DNA of 64,000 nt, taken from assembly GCF_005146945.1 (NCBI RefSeq), contig NZ_SWMS01000004.1, positions 178,305 through 242,304 on the forward strand. Reading direction: 5' to 3'. The notes under the pieces are model-generated. The model saw only the letters and a list, made by a program, of their open reading frames with translations, searched no databases and was not told where the DNA came from. Source of the DNA: Prauserella endophytica (GTDB taxonomy: Bacteria; Actinomycetota; Actinomycetes; Mycobacteriales; Pseudonocardiaceae). Positions 1-7,948 of the stretch are shown here, piece by piece. How positions within the stretch are numbered: the first letter of the stretch is position 1; every line of letters starts with the position of its first letter. The translations under genes were made by a program, and so were the position numbers.

Positions 1-305
1 CTGGGGCCGGCGAGTTGCCCGTTCGGGCCGGTGAGTGGCCCGCCCCGGTGCGCGAGTCCCCCGGCTCGGGCCCGCGAGTGGCCCGCTGGGGCCGGCGAGT
101 TGCCCGCCCGGGCCGGCGAGTCCCCCGCCCGGGCCGGCGAGTTGCCCGTTCGGCACGCCCGCCTATCGCCTGGCTGGAACGCGCAACTTGCGCCCGGGAA
201 CGCGCAACTCGCGGGCTGGAGTGCAGAACTCGCGCGCGGGAGCGCAGAACTCGCGGGCTGGAGTGCAGAACTCGCGCGCGGGAGCGGGGGACTCGCGGGC
301 TGGCG
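1..305. repeat. GCGAGT/ACTCGC repeat array, flipped at centre
   Basis: This gene-free stretch beside the pseudouridine synthase stop holds about seven units of the type GGCGAGTTGCCCG or CGCGAGTCCCCCG in one orientation (1-155). They are followed by about six complementary units such as GCAGAACTCGCG and GGGGGACTCGCG (185-300). The spacing is about 20-22 bp and the flip lies near 160-185. The same architecture recurs at 41690-42115, and a one-orientation version at 45192-45272. Open frames across it are repeat-encoded low-complexity strings and were not called. Its role is unknown. Confidence 0.85.
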
Positions 306-307
306 CG

Positions 308-1246
308 TCAGGCCAAGACGTCGGCTTGCCATGCGGCGTGGTCCGTCCACGCCCGGAGGGTTGCCCCGCTCTCGAAACGGCGCCGTTCGCCGGTGAGCGG
401 GTCCGTGAACTCGAGCACTTTGGCCAGGAGCTGCAGCGGGCGGCTGAAATCGTTCAGCGGGGTCTCGTGGTGTACCGGGTAGAAGGTGTCGCCGAGGATC
501 GGCACCCCCAGCGACGACATGTGCACCCGCAGCTGGTGAGTGCGTCCCGTCTGCGGCCGCAGCCGGTACCTGCCGAGCCCGTCCCGGTGCTCCAGCAGCT
601 CCACCCACGTCTCCGCGTTCGGCTCTCCCGGCACCTCCTGCGCGGTCATGACACCGCGTTCCTTGACGATCCGGCTACGCACCGTGCGCGGCAGCTCCAG
701 TGCGGGATCGTGCGGCGCGATCGCCTCGTACTCCTTGCGCACCAGCCGGTCGCGGAACAGCGTCTGGTACGGACCGCGCAGCTCCCGCCGCGCCACGAAC
801 ATCACCAGACCCGCCGTGACGCGGTCGAGCCGGTGCGCCGGACTCAGCTCCGGCAGCCCGAGGTCACGCCGGAGCCGGACGAGCGCGGTCTCCAGCACGT
901 GTCTTCCGCGCGGGATGGTGGCCATGAAATGCGGCTTGTCGACCACAACGAGGTGGTCGTCCTGGTGCACGACGCCGATGTCGAAGGGCACCGGGACCTC
1001 GTCGGGGAGGTCGCGGTGGAACCAGATGAACGTGCCCGGGACGTACGGCGTCTCCACCGTGATCGGCCCGTCGAGCCCGACGATGCGCTGCTCCCGCAGC
1101 ATCTCGTCGATCCGCCGCGGATCCAGCCGGTGGAGGCGCTCGACGAGGTGGTCACGCACGGTGGCCCAGTTGCCCTCGGCGGGCAGCCTGAGCCGTGCGG
1201 CGTCGAGTCCGTGCCGGGGCGGCAGCGGCGAGGCGGGGCGTTTCAT
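308..1246 (-). CDS. RluA-family RNA pseudouridine synthase
   Basis: The 312-residue protein is predicted to isomerise uridine to pseudouridine in rRNA or tRNA in the cytoplasm. The family signature HRLDRVTAGL lies near residues 138-147 and contains the catalytic Asp (about 141). The motif RPQTGRTHQLRVH follows near residue 230. The N-terminal part is S4-like but divergent. The ATG is preceded by GGAGG at good spacing. The gene stands alone, ends against the repeat array at 1-305, and is followed upstream by another minus-strand gene. The exact target base cannot be told from sequence. Confidence 0.9.
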   Translation of the reverse strand: MKRPASPLPPRHGLDAARLRLPAEGNWATVRDHLVERLHRLDPRRIDEMLREQRIVGLDGPITVETPYVPGTFIWFHRDLPDEVPVPFDIGVVHQDDHLVVVDKPHFMATIPRGRHVLETALVRLRRDLGLPELSPAHRLDRVTAGLVMFVARRELRGPYQTLFRDRLVRKEYEAIAPHDPALELPRTVRSRIVKERGVMTAQEVPGEPNAETWVELLEHRDGLGRYRLRPQTGRTHQLRVHMSSLGVPILGDTFYPVHHETPLNDFSRPLQLLAKVLEFTDPLTGERRRFESGATLRAWTDHAAWQADVLA

Positions 1247-1276
1247 CGGCCTCCACTGTAGCCGCCGCCGCGATCG

Positions 1277-2269
1277 TCACCCCCGGCCGCGGACCATCCA
1301 CTGGTACTGCAGCCACACCTCGGTGGGCGAGACCGAACGGTCGAGGAACATCAGGCTGTCGAAGCGGCAGTTGCAGGGATTGCGCTCCAGCGTGTTCTGC
1401 GGGAAGCTGCCGCCGATCTTGATGCCCCTAGGATCGGTCGCGGACGCGCGGTCCGGCTCCGGTTCGCCCTCCACACCCCACGGATCACCGGACACGGTGT
1501 AGAAGCCTTCCACCGGCTTTCCGTTGCGGTACAACGCCATCGTGCCGTTGTCGAAGTCGAAGGTCGCCGCGAGGTGCACCCATTCGTCCTTCGGCAACAG
1601 CTTCTGCCAGTCCTCGCTGGCCGCGAACGTCTGCGAGCTGCCGGAGTCGTCGCGCCTGCCGAGCGCGACCAGCCGCAGCTCACCGTCCACATTGATCAGT
1701 TCGAGCAGCGCGCGCACACCGTGTCCGTCGGAGTTGCCGGACAGCACTCCGGCGAGGCCCACGGCGTTGTAGTAGTCGTCGGGATCGGGCGTGGTGGAGT
1801 TCAGGTTCGGGTTGGTGCCGGTCACCTTGAACCAGCCCATCACGGTGGTGCCGGTGACGCCGTTGAACGCGCTCAGCGTCGGAACGCCGTCGGCCGAGTA
1901 CACCCCGGCCTTCCAGTCGTCGTTGCCGTTGACGGCCGGGTTCACCTGCCGCGTCTGGAGCGCGCGCCCGCTGCCGGGGAACGCTTCGTCACGCACGCGC
2001 ATGTCCGCGCCGCCGTTGACGAGGTCGATCGGGGTACCCGAGAAACCGTGGTCCCGTTCCTGCGCGGCGTTTCCGCGCACGGGATGGTCGAAGTCGTAGT
2101 AGGCGGCCAGGTCCGGGACGAGTCCTGGGAACACCGCTCCGTGGCCGGGTGGGGACGCCTGCACGCCGGGCGCCGCGAGCGACGTGCACACGAGCGCGGT
2201 CGCGAGCACGCCCAGCGTCCGGATCGCCGGTTTCCGCGCACGCCAGCGGTTTCCCCTTGACATCGCCAT
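1277..2269 (-). CDS. Secreted LamG/concanavalin A-like domain protein
   Basis: The protein has 330 residues with an N-terminal signal peptide: a basic start, a hydrophobic stretch near residues 17-32, and Ala-x-Ala-type cleavage near residue 38. The mature part looks like a single LamG/ConA-like jelly-roll domain. It carries a DYDF/HPV start and the WVHLAATFDFDNGTMALYRN block typical of LamG_3 domains near residues 230-250. No catalytic residues of a glycosidase are evident, so carbohydrate binding or adhesion is more likely. An 18-bp perfect palindrome of the LacI/cre type lies 27 bp upstream, which suggests carbohydrate-responsive control. GAGGTGAGC precedes the ATG. Confidence 0.8.
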   Translation of the reverse strand: MAMSRGNRWRARKPAIRTLGVLATALVCTSLAAPGVQASPPGHGAVFPGLVPDLAAYYDFDHPVRGNAAQERDHGFSGTPIDLVNGGADMRVRDEAFPGSGRALQTRQVNPAVNGNDDWKAGVYSADGVPTLSAFNGVTGTTVMGWFKVTGTNPNLNSTTPDPDDYYNAVGLAGVLSGNSDGHGVRALLELINVDGELRLVALGRRDDSGSSQTFAASEDWQKLLPKDEWVHLAATFDFDNGTMALYRNGKPVEGFYTVSGDPWGVEGEPEPDRASATDPRGIKIGGSFPQNTLERNPCNCRFDSLMFLDRSVSPTEVWLQYQWMVRGRG

Positions 2270-2295
2270 CTGCTCACCTCGTCGTGATCCGTAGA

Positions 2296-2313
2296 CTGAA
2301 AGCGCTTTCAGTG
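2296..2313. promoter_or_regulatory. LacI-family-type operator palindrome
   Basis: ACTGAAAGCGCTTTCAGT is a perfect 18-bp palindrome matching the classic LacI/CcpA half-site pattern TGAAAGCGCTTTCA. It sits immediately upstream of the LamG gene (start at 2269) and 17 bp past the stop of the response regulator. No LacI-type regulator is encoded in this window, so the cognate factor must lie elsewhere. Confidence 0.65.
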
Positions 2314-2330
2314 CCCACAGATCCAGAAGC

Positions 2331-2996
2331 TTACAAGCTGCGCTTCGGCGAAACCAGCCCCGACTCGTAGGCGAACACCACGAGCTGGGCCCGATCCCGG
2401 GCGTGCAGCTTGGTCATCGCCCTGCTGACGTGGGTCTTCGCGGTGGTCGGGCTGATCACCATGTGCTGGGCGATCTCGTCGTTAGACAGGCCGCGCGCGA
2501 CGAGCGCCACCACCTCGCGCTCGCGATTGGTGAGCCGCTCCATGCTCTTGCCGATGTCCGGTTCCGGCAACCGGGACACGAACTCGCCGATGAGCCTGCG
2601 CGTGATCGACGGCGCGAGGAGCGCGTCGCCGCGGGCCGCGACCCGGACGGAGTGCAGCAGGTCCCCGGGGTCGATGTCCTTAACGAGAAACCCGCTCGCA
2701 CCGGCCCGCAGCGCGTTGAACACGTACTCGTCGAAGCCGTAGTTGGTCAGCATCACCACGTGCACGCCGTCGAGCCGGGGGTCGGCGACGATGCGCCGTG
2801 TGGCCTCGATGCCGTCGAGCACCGGCATCTGGATGTCGATGAGCGCGACGTCGGGCACGGTCTCGGCCGCGAGCTCGGCGCCCTGCGCGCCGTCGGCGGC
2901 CTCGCCGACCACCTCGATGTCGTCCTCCGCCTCCAGCAGCGCGCGGAACCCGCCGCGGATGAGAGCCTGGTCGTCGACGAGCAGTACCCGGATCAC
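2331..2996 (-). CDS. NarL/FixJ-family response regulator
   Basis: The 221-residue two-component response regulator has an N-terminal receiver domain with acidic DD near residues 8-9 and the phospho-acceptor Asp in ALIDIQMPVLDG near residue 54. The C-terminal LuxR-type HTH has LTNREREVVALVARGLSNDE near residues 150-170. The start is GTG and overlaps the stop of the upstream histidine kinase gene by four bases (GTGA), so the pair is translationally coupled. Target genes are not evident. The divergent methyltransferase at 4255 and the LamG gene downstream are candidates. Confidence 0.93.
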   Translation of the reverse strand: MIRVLLVDDQALIRGGFRALLEAEDDIEVVGEAADGAQGAELAAETVPDVALIDIQMPVLDGIEATRRIVADPRLDGVHVVMLTNYGFDEYVFNALRAGASGFLVKDIDPGDLLHSVRVAARGDALLAPSITRRLIGEFVSRLPEPDIGKSMERLTNREREVVALVARGLSNDEIAQHMVISPTTAKTHVSRAMTKLHARDRAQLVVFAYESGLVSPKRSL

Positions 2997-4123
2997 ACGC
3001 GCTCCCTCGCGGGGAAGACGGCCTCCACCGTGAACCCGCCCTCCGGTCGCGGCTCCGCCCGCAGGCGCCCGCCGAGCGCGGTGACGCGTTCCCGCATGCC
3101 GATCAGCCCGACGCCGGGGACAGGGGCGGCTCCCGGCCTGGCCGCGCCGTCGTCGTCGACCCGCACGGTCAGCTCGTGGGCGCTGTAACCGATCGTGACC
3201 GTCGCCGTCGCCTCGCCCGCGTGCCGCGCGACGTTGGTGAGCGCCTCCTGCACGATCCGGTACGCGGCCTGGTCGACGTCGCGGGGCAGCGCCTGCGGCT
3301 CGCCCTCGACGGCGACCGTGGCCGGCACCCCGGCGCGCCGCACCAGGTGGTCGAGCCGGGCGAGGCCGGTGCCGGTGTCCTCGTCGTCGGTGCGCAGCAC
3401 CTCCAGCGTCGCGCGCAGCTCGCGGGTCGCCTCGCGGCTAGCGTCCTGCACGGCCACCAGCGCGTCGGGCACGTCCTCGCCGCGTTTCCTCGCCAGGTGC
3501 ACGGCGACGTCGGCCTGCACCTTGATGATCGAGATCTGGTGGGTGAGCGAGTCGTGAAGTTCACGGGCGATGCGGAGCCGTTCCTGCCCGGCCCTGCGCA
3601 GCGCCGCCTCCTCGCGGGTGCGTTCGGCCTCGGCCGCCCGCTCACGGGCCTGTTCCAGGTACGCCCGCCGATGCCGGGTCACCTCGCCGAGCACGAGCAC
3701 CGCGACGAACCAGCCGACGGGCAGGATCGCCTCCTGGATCGCCTGCCCGGCCGCCATGCCGTCCTCGGTGTCGGCGAGGTTGGTCGCCACCGCGAACACC
3801 ACCAGCGGTGCCGTGACGGCCAGCGCCAGCACCCGGTGTCCCACGGCGGTGACGGTGTAGACGGCGACGAGCACGGGCACAGTCGCGATCGGCCCCGGTT
3901 CGACGCTCGCCGTGTAGACCAGCCCGCAGACGAGGCTGATCGCGAGCACCGTGCGGGGAGACCGGTTCCGGAAGGCGAGTACGAGCGAGCCCATGAGCAG
4001 CAGCGCGTAGTCGAGCGCGGTCGGCTCCGAGGGGCCGACGACGGCGTCGAGCACCGCCAGCGCGGTGACCCCGGCCGCGAGCGCTGTGTCGAAGGGGTCG
4101 AGAAGTCCCCGGACCTGTGCCAT
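2993..4123 (-). CDS. Membrane sensor histidine kinase (HisKA_3/NarX type)
   Basis: The 376-residue kinase has roughly five hydrophobic membrane segments in residues 10-145. A short coiled-coil linker (about 150-185) is followed by the HisKA_3 dimerisation box RIARELHDSLTHQ, with the phospho-His near residue 193, and a C-terminal HATPase domain (QEALTNVARHA, then GVGLIGMRERV near 345). The architecture is that of orphan-ligand actinobacterial sensors without a large extracellular loop. It lies upstream of and overlaps the response regulator. It is divergent from the methyltransferase at 4255, with a 131-bp shared intergenic region containing GGGAGTACTTCCC, a near palindrome. Confidence 0.92.
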   Translation of the reverse strand: MAQVRGLLDPFDTALAAGVTALAVLDAVVGPSEPTALDYALLLMGSLVLAFRNRSPRTVLAISLVCGLVYTASVEPGPIATVPVLVAVYTVTAVGHRVLALAVTAPLVVFAVATNLADTEDGMAAGQAIQEAILPVGWFVAVLVLGEVTRHRRAYLEQARERAAEAERTREEAALRRAGQERLRIARELHDSLTHQISIIKVQADVAVHLARKRGEDVPDALVAVQDASREATRELRATLEVLRTDDEDTGTGLARLDHLVRRAGVPATVAVEGEPQALPRDVDQAAYRIVQEALTNVARHAGEATATVTIGYSAHELTVRVDDDGAARPGAAPVPGVGLIGMRERVTALGGRLRAEPRPEGGFTVEAVFPARERV

Positions 4124-4254
4124 GTCCGAACACTAGCCGCAGAGCACGCCGATTCCGTTCTCCGGCGGGAGTACTTCCCGGGGAGTAGCCGCGTGGCGGA
4201 ATCGCCTTCAGGTGACCGACGCGGACGGACCGCGACGGCGGAAGCATCGTCGGT

Positions 4255-5097
4255 ATGCAGACCATCGTGAACATCGAACAGGCGAGGGCGTGGAACGGTG
4301 CCGAGGGAAAGCACTGGGCAGACCACGCCGACCGCTACAACGCCGTCAACGCCGGAACAAACGACCCGCTGTTCGCCGCCGCGGCGATCGGGGCCGACGA
4401 CCGGGTGCTCGACATCGGCTGCGGCACCGGGCAGACCACCAGGATCGCCGCTGGCCTGGCGAGCGGGGGCAGTGCGTTCGGCATCGACCTCTCCGCGCCG
4501 ATGCTCGAGCGGGCGCGGCGGACGGCGCTCGCCGAGAACATCGAGAACGTGACGTTCCAGCAGGGCGACGCGCAGGTGTACCCGTTTCCCGCCGGTGGGT
4601 TCGATGTCGCCATCAGCCGCGCGGCGGTGATGTTCTTCGCCAACCCGGTGGCCGCGTTCGCCAACATCGGCAGCGCGTTGCGGAGGGGCGGGCGGCTCGC
4701 CTTCGTCGCACTGGGCGACCTGGCCGGCAGCGACCTCGGGCGCCTCTACTCCGGCGTGTTCGGGCGGTACCTGCCGGAGCACTACGGCGAGCCGGGCGCG
4801 GAGGGTCCGGCGTCCCTGGCCGATCCCGTGCGGGCCAACGGTGTGCTCACGGCCGCGGGGTTCACGCGCGTGACGGCGACCCCGTTGAGCGTGCCCATGC
4901 GCTTCGGCGCCGACGCCGTCGACGCGGCGGATTTCCTGCTCTCCTTCGGGCCGGTACCGCATTTCCTGCGGGCGGCCGGCGAGGCCGAGCGGCTCGGCGT
5001 GCGCGCGGCCCTGCTCACCGAGCTCGGCAGGCACGAGCGCGCCGACGGGGTGTCGCTGTCCTGCCCGGCCCTGCTGGTGAAGGCGGTCCGGCCATGA
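4255..5097 (+). CDS. Class I SAM-dependent methyltransferase
   Basis: The protein is 280 residues with a Rossmann-fold methyltransferase core. Motif I is VLDIGCGTGQTT near residues 46-57, the acidic motif II sits near FGIDLS, and a QQGDAQVYPF motif III-like block follows. It resembles UbiE/Methyltransf_25 small-molecule methyltransferases. The substrate is unknown. No strong Shine-Dalgarno precedes the ATG. The last codons overlap the start of the tautomerase-YHS gene (ATGA), so the two are one operon. It is divergent from the two-component system. Confidence 0.85.
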   Translation: MQTIVNIEQARAWNGAEGKHWADHADRYNAVNAGTNDPLFAAAAIGADDRVLDIGCGTGQTTRIAAGLASGGSAFGIDLSAPMLERARRTALAENIENVTFQQGDAQVYPFPAGGFDVAISRAAVMFFANPVAAFANIGSALRRGGRLAFVALGDLAGSDLGRLYSGVFGRYLPEHYGEPGAEGPASLADPVRANGVLTAAGFTRVTATPLSVPMRFGADAVDAADFLLSFGPVPHFLRAAGEAERLGVRAALLTELGRHERADGVSLSCPALLVKAVRP

Positions 5098-5666
5098 TGT
5101 TCGTGGAGGTGTTCACACCCGAGGGCTTCCTGACGAGTGAGCGGCGCGATCGGCTCGCCCACGACCTCGTGAACGAGGTGGTGAAGGCCGACTCCGCTCC
5201 GCCGGAGGTGCTGGAGGCGGAGCGCGCGATCTCGCACGTCGTCTTCCACGAGGTCGGCACCTGGTACACCGGCGGCCGCCGCGCGGAGCACAGGTTGCTC
5301 GTGCGCGTGAGCGTTCCGGAGGGCTGGCGCGAGGACATGAGCCCGTACCTCGTCGAGATCTACGGCAGGCTGCTGGGCGATTCCGCGGCGATGGTGCACG
5401 TCGTGGGCGTGCCCGAGGGCGGCCTCGGCCTCGGCGGGGAGGTGTTGCGCGCCAACGACATCGTGCGGCTGATCACCCGGCCGTTCCGGGAGTCGGGCGC
5501 GCAGCGGGCCGAGCCGCCGGCCGGCTCGGGGCTCGACCCGGTGTGCGGCATGTACGTCCCGTTCGAGCACGCGGCGGGCACCGCCGAGCGGGACGGCACC
5601 AGGTACGCCTTCTGCAGCAAGGGCTGCCACGAGGTGTTCGAGGAGGAGCGGACCCGGCTGCAGTGA
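5094..5666 (+). CDS. Tautomerase-like protein fused to a C-terminal YHS domain
   Basis: The protein has 190 residues, starting at the ATG that overlaps the methyltransferase stop. The N-terminal part (about 1-135: MMFVEVFTPEGFL, then a VHVVGVPEGG block) resembles the actinobacterial tautomerase-like family. The C-terminal part (about 147-188) is a YHS domain with DPVCGMYV and FCSKGCHEVFEEE, whose Cys residues may bind metal. The combination suggests a metal-responsive or redox small-molecule step together with the methyltransferase. The final codons CAG-TGA lie inside a palindromic repeat, so the repeat supplies the stop codon. Function beyond family level is unknown. Confidence 0.78.
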   Translation: MMFVEVFTPEGFLTSERRDRLAHDLVNEVVKADSAPPEVLEAERAISHVVFHEVGTWYTGGRRAEHRLLVRVSVPEGWREDMSPYLVEIYGRLLGDSAAMVHVVGVPEGGLGLGGEVLRANDIVRLITRPFRESGAQRAEPPAGSGLDPVCGMYVPFEHAAGTAERDGTRYAFCSKGCHEVFEEERTRLQ

Positions 5667-5713
5667 AGGCCACCTTGCCTGCGTTCAACGCAGTGAAGGT
5701 GGCCTTCACTGCA
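5660..5713. repeat. Palindromic repeat (family 1), supplies a stop codon
   Basis: The element runs from GCAGTGAAGGCCACCTT to AAGGTGGCCTTCACTGC around a GCGTTCAACGC centre. It is one of nine or more related elements in this window (5768, 14250, 28189, 31081, 33031, 34417, 47223, 59043). The first TGA of the element is the stop codon of the tautomerase-YHS gene. It can fold into a long hairpin between convergent genes and is a candidate transcription terminator. Confidence 0.85.
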
Positions 5714-5767
5714 GGGGTTTCCCTCCCTCCGCCTCGACCCCGTAGCCCATTCAGGTGATCTGAACGG

Positions 5768-5818
5768 CCCCCAAGGCCACCTTTGTTGCGTTCAACGCAA
5801 CAAAGGTGGCCTTGGGGG
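5768..5818. terminator. Variant family-1 palindrome, likely bidirectional terminator
   Basis: This is a perfect long palindrome: CCCCCAAGGCCACCTTTGTTG, then GCGTTCAACGC, then the complement ending CCTTGGGGG. The outer arm differs from the usual GCAGTGAAGG form, but the changes are compensated on both arms, so the hairpin is conserved rather than the primary sequence. It lies between convergent genes (stops at 5666 and 5828). Confidence 0.7.
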
Positions 5819-5827
5819 AAGGTGGGC

Positions 5828-6802
5828 TCAGGTGCGGTTGGCGGCGATTTCGAGGGCGTCTCGGGCGGCGTCGGCGTCGGTGATGAGGGTCGACACCATG
5901 CCCGAGCGAAGTACCGCGTCGATCGCCTCGGCCTTCGGCCTCGTGTAGCCGAGCGCGATCACCTCGGGCACCTGGCGCAGCTCCTCGTGGCTGATCGCCA
6001 GCACGTGGTGGGCCAGCCCGGTGGACAGCGCGTTGCCGTCGGCGTCGAACAGCCTCGCCGCGACCTCGGCCTTCGCCCCCCGCTTGCTGATCGCGTCGCG
6101 CTCGGCGGGGGAGAGCGAGTCGTACACGGTGGACTCGTTCTCCTGCCAGGCTCCGATGCTCACCACGGCCTTGGTGAGGTTGCGGAACTGCCCGAACGTC
6201 TCCGCGATGCCCGGCTGTCTGCGCAGCGTCTCCGTGGTCCGCCGGTCGGGCAGCACGAGCGGCGCGAAGATCGGGTACGCCTCGCCACCGGACACGCGCG
6301 CGAGCCTGCTCACGGTCTCCACCGACCGGTCGCGCATGTCCATGCCCGCCTGTACTCCGCACAGCTGCACGATGGGGCAGCGCGGCAACGCGTCGATCTG
6401 CTCGGTCATCACGTTGACCGAGCGCGCCCACGACAGTCCGATCACGTCGTCCTTGGTCGCCGTCTCCGCGAGCAACTGCGCCGCCAGTGCCCCGATTCGC
6501 CTGCGCAGTTCGGGCCGGGTCTCGCGGTGTTTCGCTCGTTCGAGCACCAGGGCGCGTTCGAGGCCGTAGGCGGAGCGCAGCTCGTCGCACAGCGCCGGGT
6601 CGATTGGGGCCGGAAGGTCGAACTCCACCCGCACCAGGCCCGTTTCCCTTGCGGTGTCGAGTATGCGGGCGATCTTGAACCTGCTGAGCCCGAAGGCTTC
6701 CGCGATCTCCAGTTTCGACTCGCCCCGGACGTAGAAGCGGTGGGCGATCGAGGCCGCCTGAACCGAATCAGACAAGCTGAGGGGCCGACGTCTAGCGCTC
6801 AT
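5828..6802 (-). CDS. SorC/DeoR-type sugar-binding transcriptional regulator
   Basis: The 324-residue regulator has an N-terminal HTH (KLEIAEAFGLSRFKIARIL, about residues 29-47) and a C-terminal sugar-phosphate-binding domain of the SorC family. Start chosen at the ATG at 6802: a TATAGT -10 box (6814-6809) lies six bases upstream, so the mRNA would be leaderless. An operator copy overlaps the -10, start point and ATG. A longer frame starting at 6880 would run through that promoter and was rejected. It is divergent from the polyol operon, which carries the second operator copy, so it is the probable effector-responsive repressor or activator of that operon and of itself. Confidence 0.9.
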   Translation of the reverse strand: MSARRRPLSLSDSVQAASIAHRFYVRGESKLEIAEAFGLSRFKIARILDTARETGLVRVEFDLPAPIDPALCDELRSAYGLERALVLERAKHRETRPELRRRIGALAAQLLAETATKDDVIGLSWARSVNVMTEQIDALPRCPIVQLCGVQAGMDMRDRSVETVSRLARVSGGEAYPIFAPLVLPDRRTTETLRRQPGIAETFGQFRNLTKAVVSIGAWQENESTVYDSLSPAERDAISKRGAKAEVAARLFDADGNALSTGLAHHVLAISHEELRQVPEVIALGYTRPKAEAIDAVLRSGMVSTLITDADAARDALEIAANRT

Positions 6803-6814
6803 CTGAGCACTATA
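6797..6814 (-). promoter_or_regulatory. Promoter and operator copy 1 of the SorC-type regulator
   Basis: On the minus strand GTGCTCAGATGAGC (6810-6797) directly follows TATAGT (6814-6809), and the ATG at 6802 lies inside it. The same 14-mer occurs in the forward direction at 6901-6914. It is a near palindrome, TGCTCA-GA-TGAGCA. Position over the -10 and start codon implies autorepression. Confidence 0.7.
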
Positions 6815-6900
6815 GCGCGAAATTGCCTCGAAAGGTTGACGTAACACTAGGGGGAGTTCTTCAATGCCAGGCACATGCACTGTGGTTAATAGTTCGTAAA

Positions 6901-6914
6901 GTGCTCAGATGAGC
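6901..6914 (+). promoter_or_regulatory. Operator copy 2 in front of the polyol operon
   Basis: GTGCTCAGATGAGC is identical to the copy at 6797-6810 but in the opposite orientation, about 104 bp away (about ten helical turns). It lies just downstream of an AT-rich TTAATAG box (6886-6892) that may be the -10, and just before the AAGGAG ribosome site (6915-6920) of the dehydrogenase. This position would block initiation. Confidence 0.7.
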
Positions 6915-6928
6915 AAGGAGTGGGTGGC

Positions 6929-7948
6929 ATGCGAGCCGCGATCGTCGACCAGCCGGGGTCCCTCAGAGTCGGGGACGTGCCGGATCCGAAGCCGGGCGAG
7001 CGGCAGGTCGTGGTGAAGGTGGGCGCGTGCGGCATCTGCGGGACCGACCTGCACATCGCCGACGGGCACTTCCCGCCGACGCCCTACCCGATCGTGCCCG
7101 GCCACGAGTTCGCGGGCGAGATCGTTGAGCTGGGCGCCGACGTGCCCGGCGGCTGGCGCGTCGGCGACCGCGTCGCCGTCGACCCCTCGCTGTTCTGCGG
7201 CTACTGCACCCCGTGCCGTTCGGGCCACGGCAACCTGTGTGCCAACTGGGGTGCCACCGGTGACACCGTCGACGGCGCCTTCGCCGAGTACGTCGCCGTG
7301 CCGTCCGCCAACTGCTACCGGCTGCCCGACGAGCTGACCTACCAGCAGGGCGCGCTCGTGGAACCCGTCTCGTGCGCGGTGCACGGCGTGCGCAGGGTCG
7401 GCGTCGAGGCGGGGGAGCGCTTCCTCGTGATGGGCGCGGGCACGATGGGCCTGATCATGCAGCAGCTGCTGCAGCGCGCGGGCGCTCGCGTCACCGTCGT
7501 CGACCGCAACGCCGCCCGCCTGCCCAGGGCCACGCGGCTCGGCGCCGAGGCCGTGGTCACCGACGTCGCGGAGCTGAACGGCGAGAAGTTCGACGCGGCC
7601 GCCGACTGCACCGGTGTGGTGCCAGCCATCGAGGCCGCCTTCGACTCGCTGCGCAGGGGCGGGCGCCTGCTCGTCTTCGGCGTCGCGCCCGAGGAGGCGC
7701 GTGTGGCCCTGTCGCCGTTCCGCATCTACAACGACGAGATCACCGTGGTCGGCTCGATGGCCGTGCTCAACAGCTTCGGCGCCGCCCTGGACCTCGTCGC
7801 GGCCGGTGCGATCGACACCGGCGCGCTGCTCACCGACACGCTGCCGCTCGAGCGGTACCCGGACGCGCTCGCGCTCATGCGCAGCGGCTCCGGACTGAAG
7901 GTGCAGGTTGTTCCAGGAGGTATCCCAGGAGGCAGCAACGATGCGTAA
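6929..7948 (+). CDS. Zinc-dependent medium-chain alcohol/polyol dehydrogenase
   Basis: The 339-residue MDR-superfamily enzyme is likely an NAD(P)-dependent polyol dehydrogenase of the sorbitol dehydrogenase group. The catalytic zinc site is CGICGTDLH near residue 34 with GHEFAGE near 59. The structural zinc site has four Cys in CGYCTPCRSGHGNLC near residues 91-105. A GAGTMG nucleotide-binding loop lies near residue 172. The ATG at 6929 has AAGGAG eight bases upstream. It is the first gene of the operon whose ABC transporter follows, and it presumably oxidises the imported polyol. The exact substrate (sorbitol, mannitol, xylitol or similar) is not decidable here. Confidence 0.9.
   Translation: MRAAIVDQPGSLRVGDVPDPKPGERQVVVKVGACGICGTDLHIADGHFPPTPYPIVPGHEFAGEIVELGADVPGGWRVGDRVAVDPSLFCGYCTPCRSGHGNLCANWGATGDTVDGAFAEYVAVPSANCYRLPDELTYQQGALVEPVSCAVHGVRRVGVEAGERFLVMGAGTMGLIMQQLLQRAGARVTVVDRNAARLPRATRLGAEAVVTDVAELNGEKFDAAADCTGVVPAIEAAFDSLRRGGRLLVFGVAPEEARVALSPFRIYNDEITVVGSMAVLNSFGAALDLVAAGAIDTGALLTDTLPLERYPDALALMRSGSGLKVQVVPGGIPGGSNDA

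Noticed and set aside
1-480. Several Arg/Ala/Gly-rich frames at the left edge
   Set aside because: They are translations of the GCGAGT repeat array and have no gene-like start or ribosome site.
6803-6880. Upstream ATG for the SorC-type regulator at 6880
   Set aside because: The region contains the TATAGT promoter and one operator copy, and the extra 26 residues do not resemble the family.
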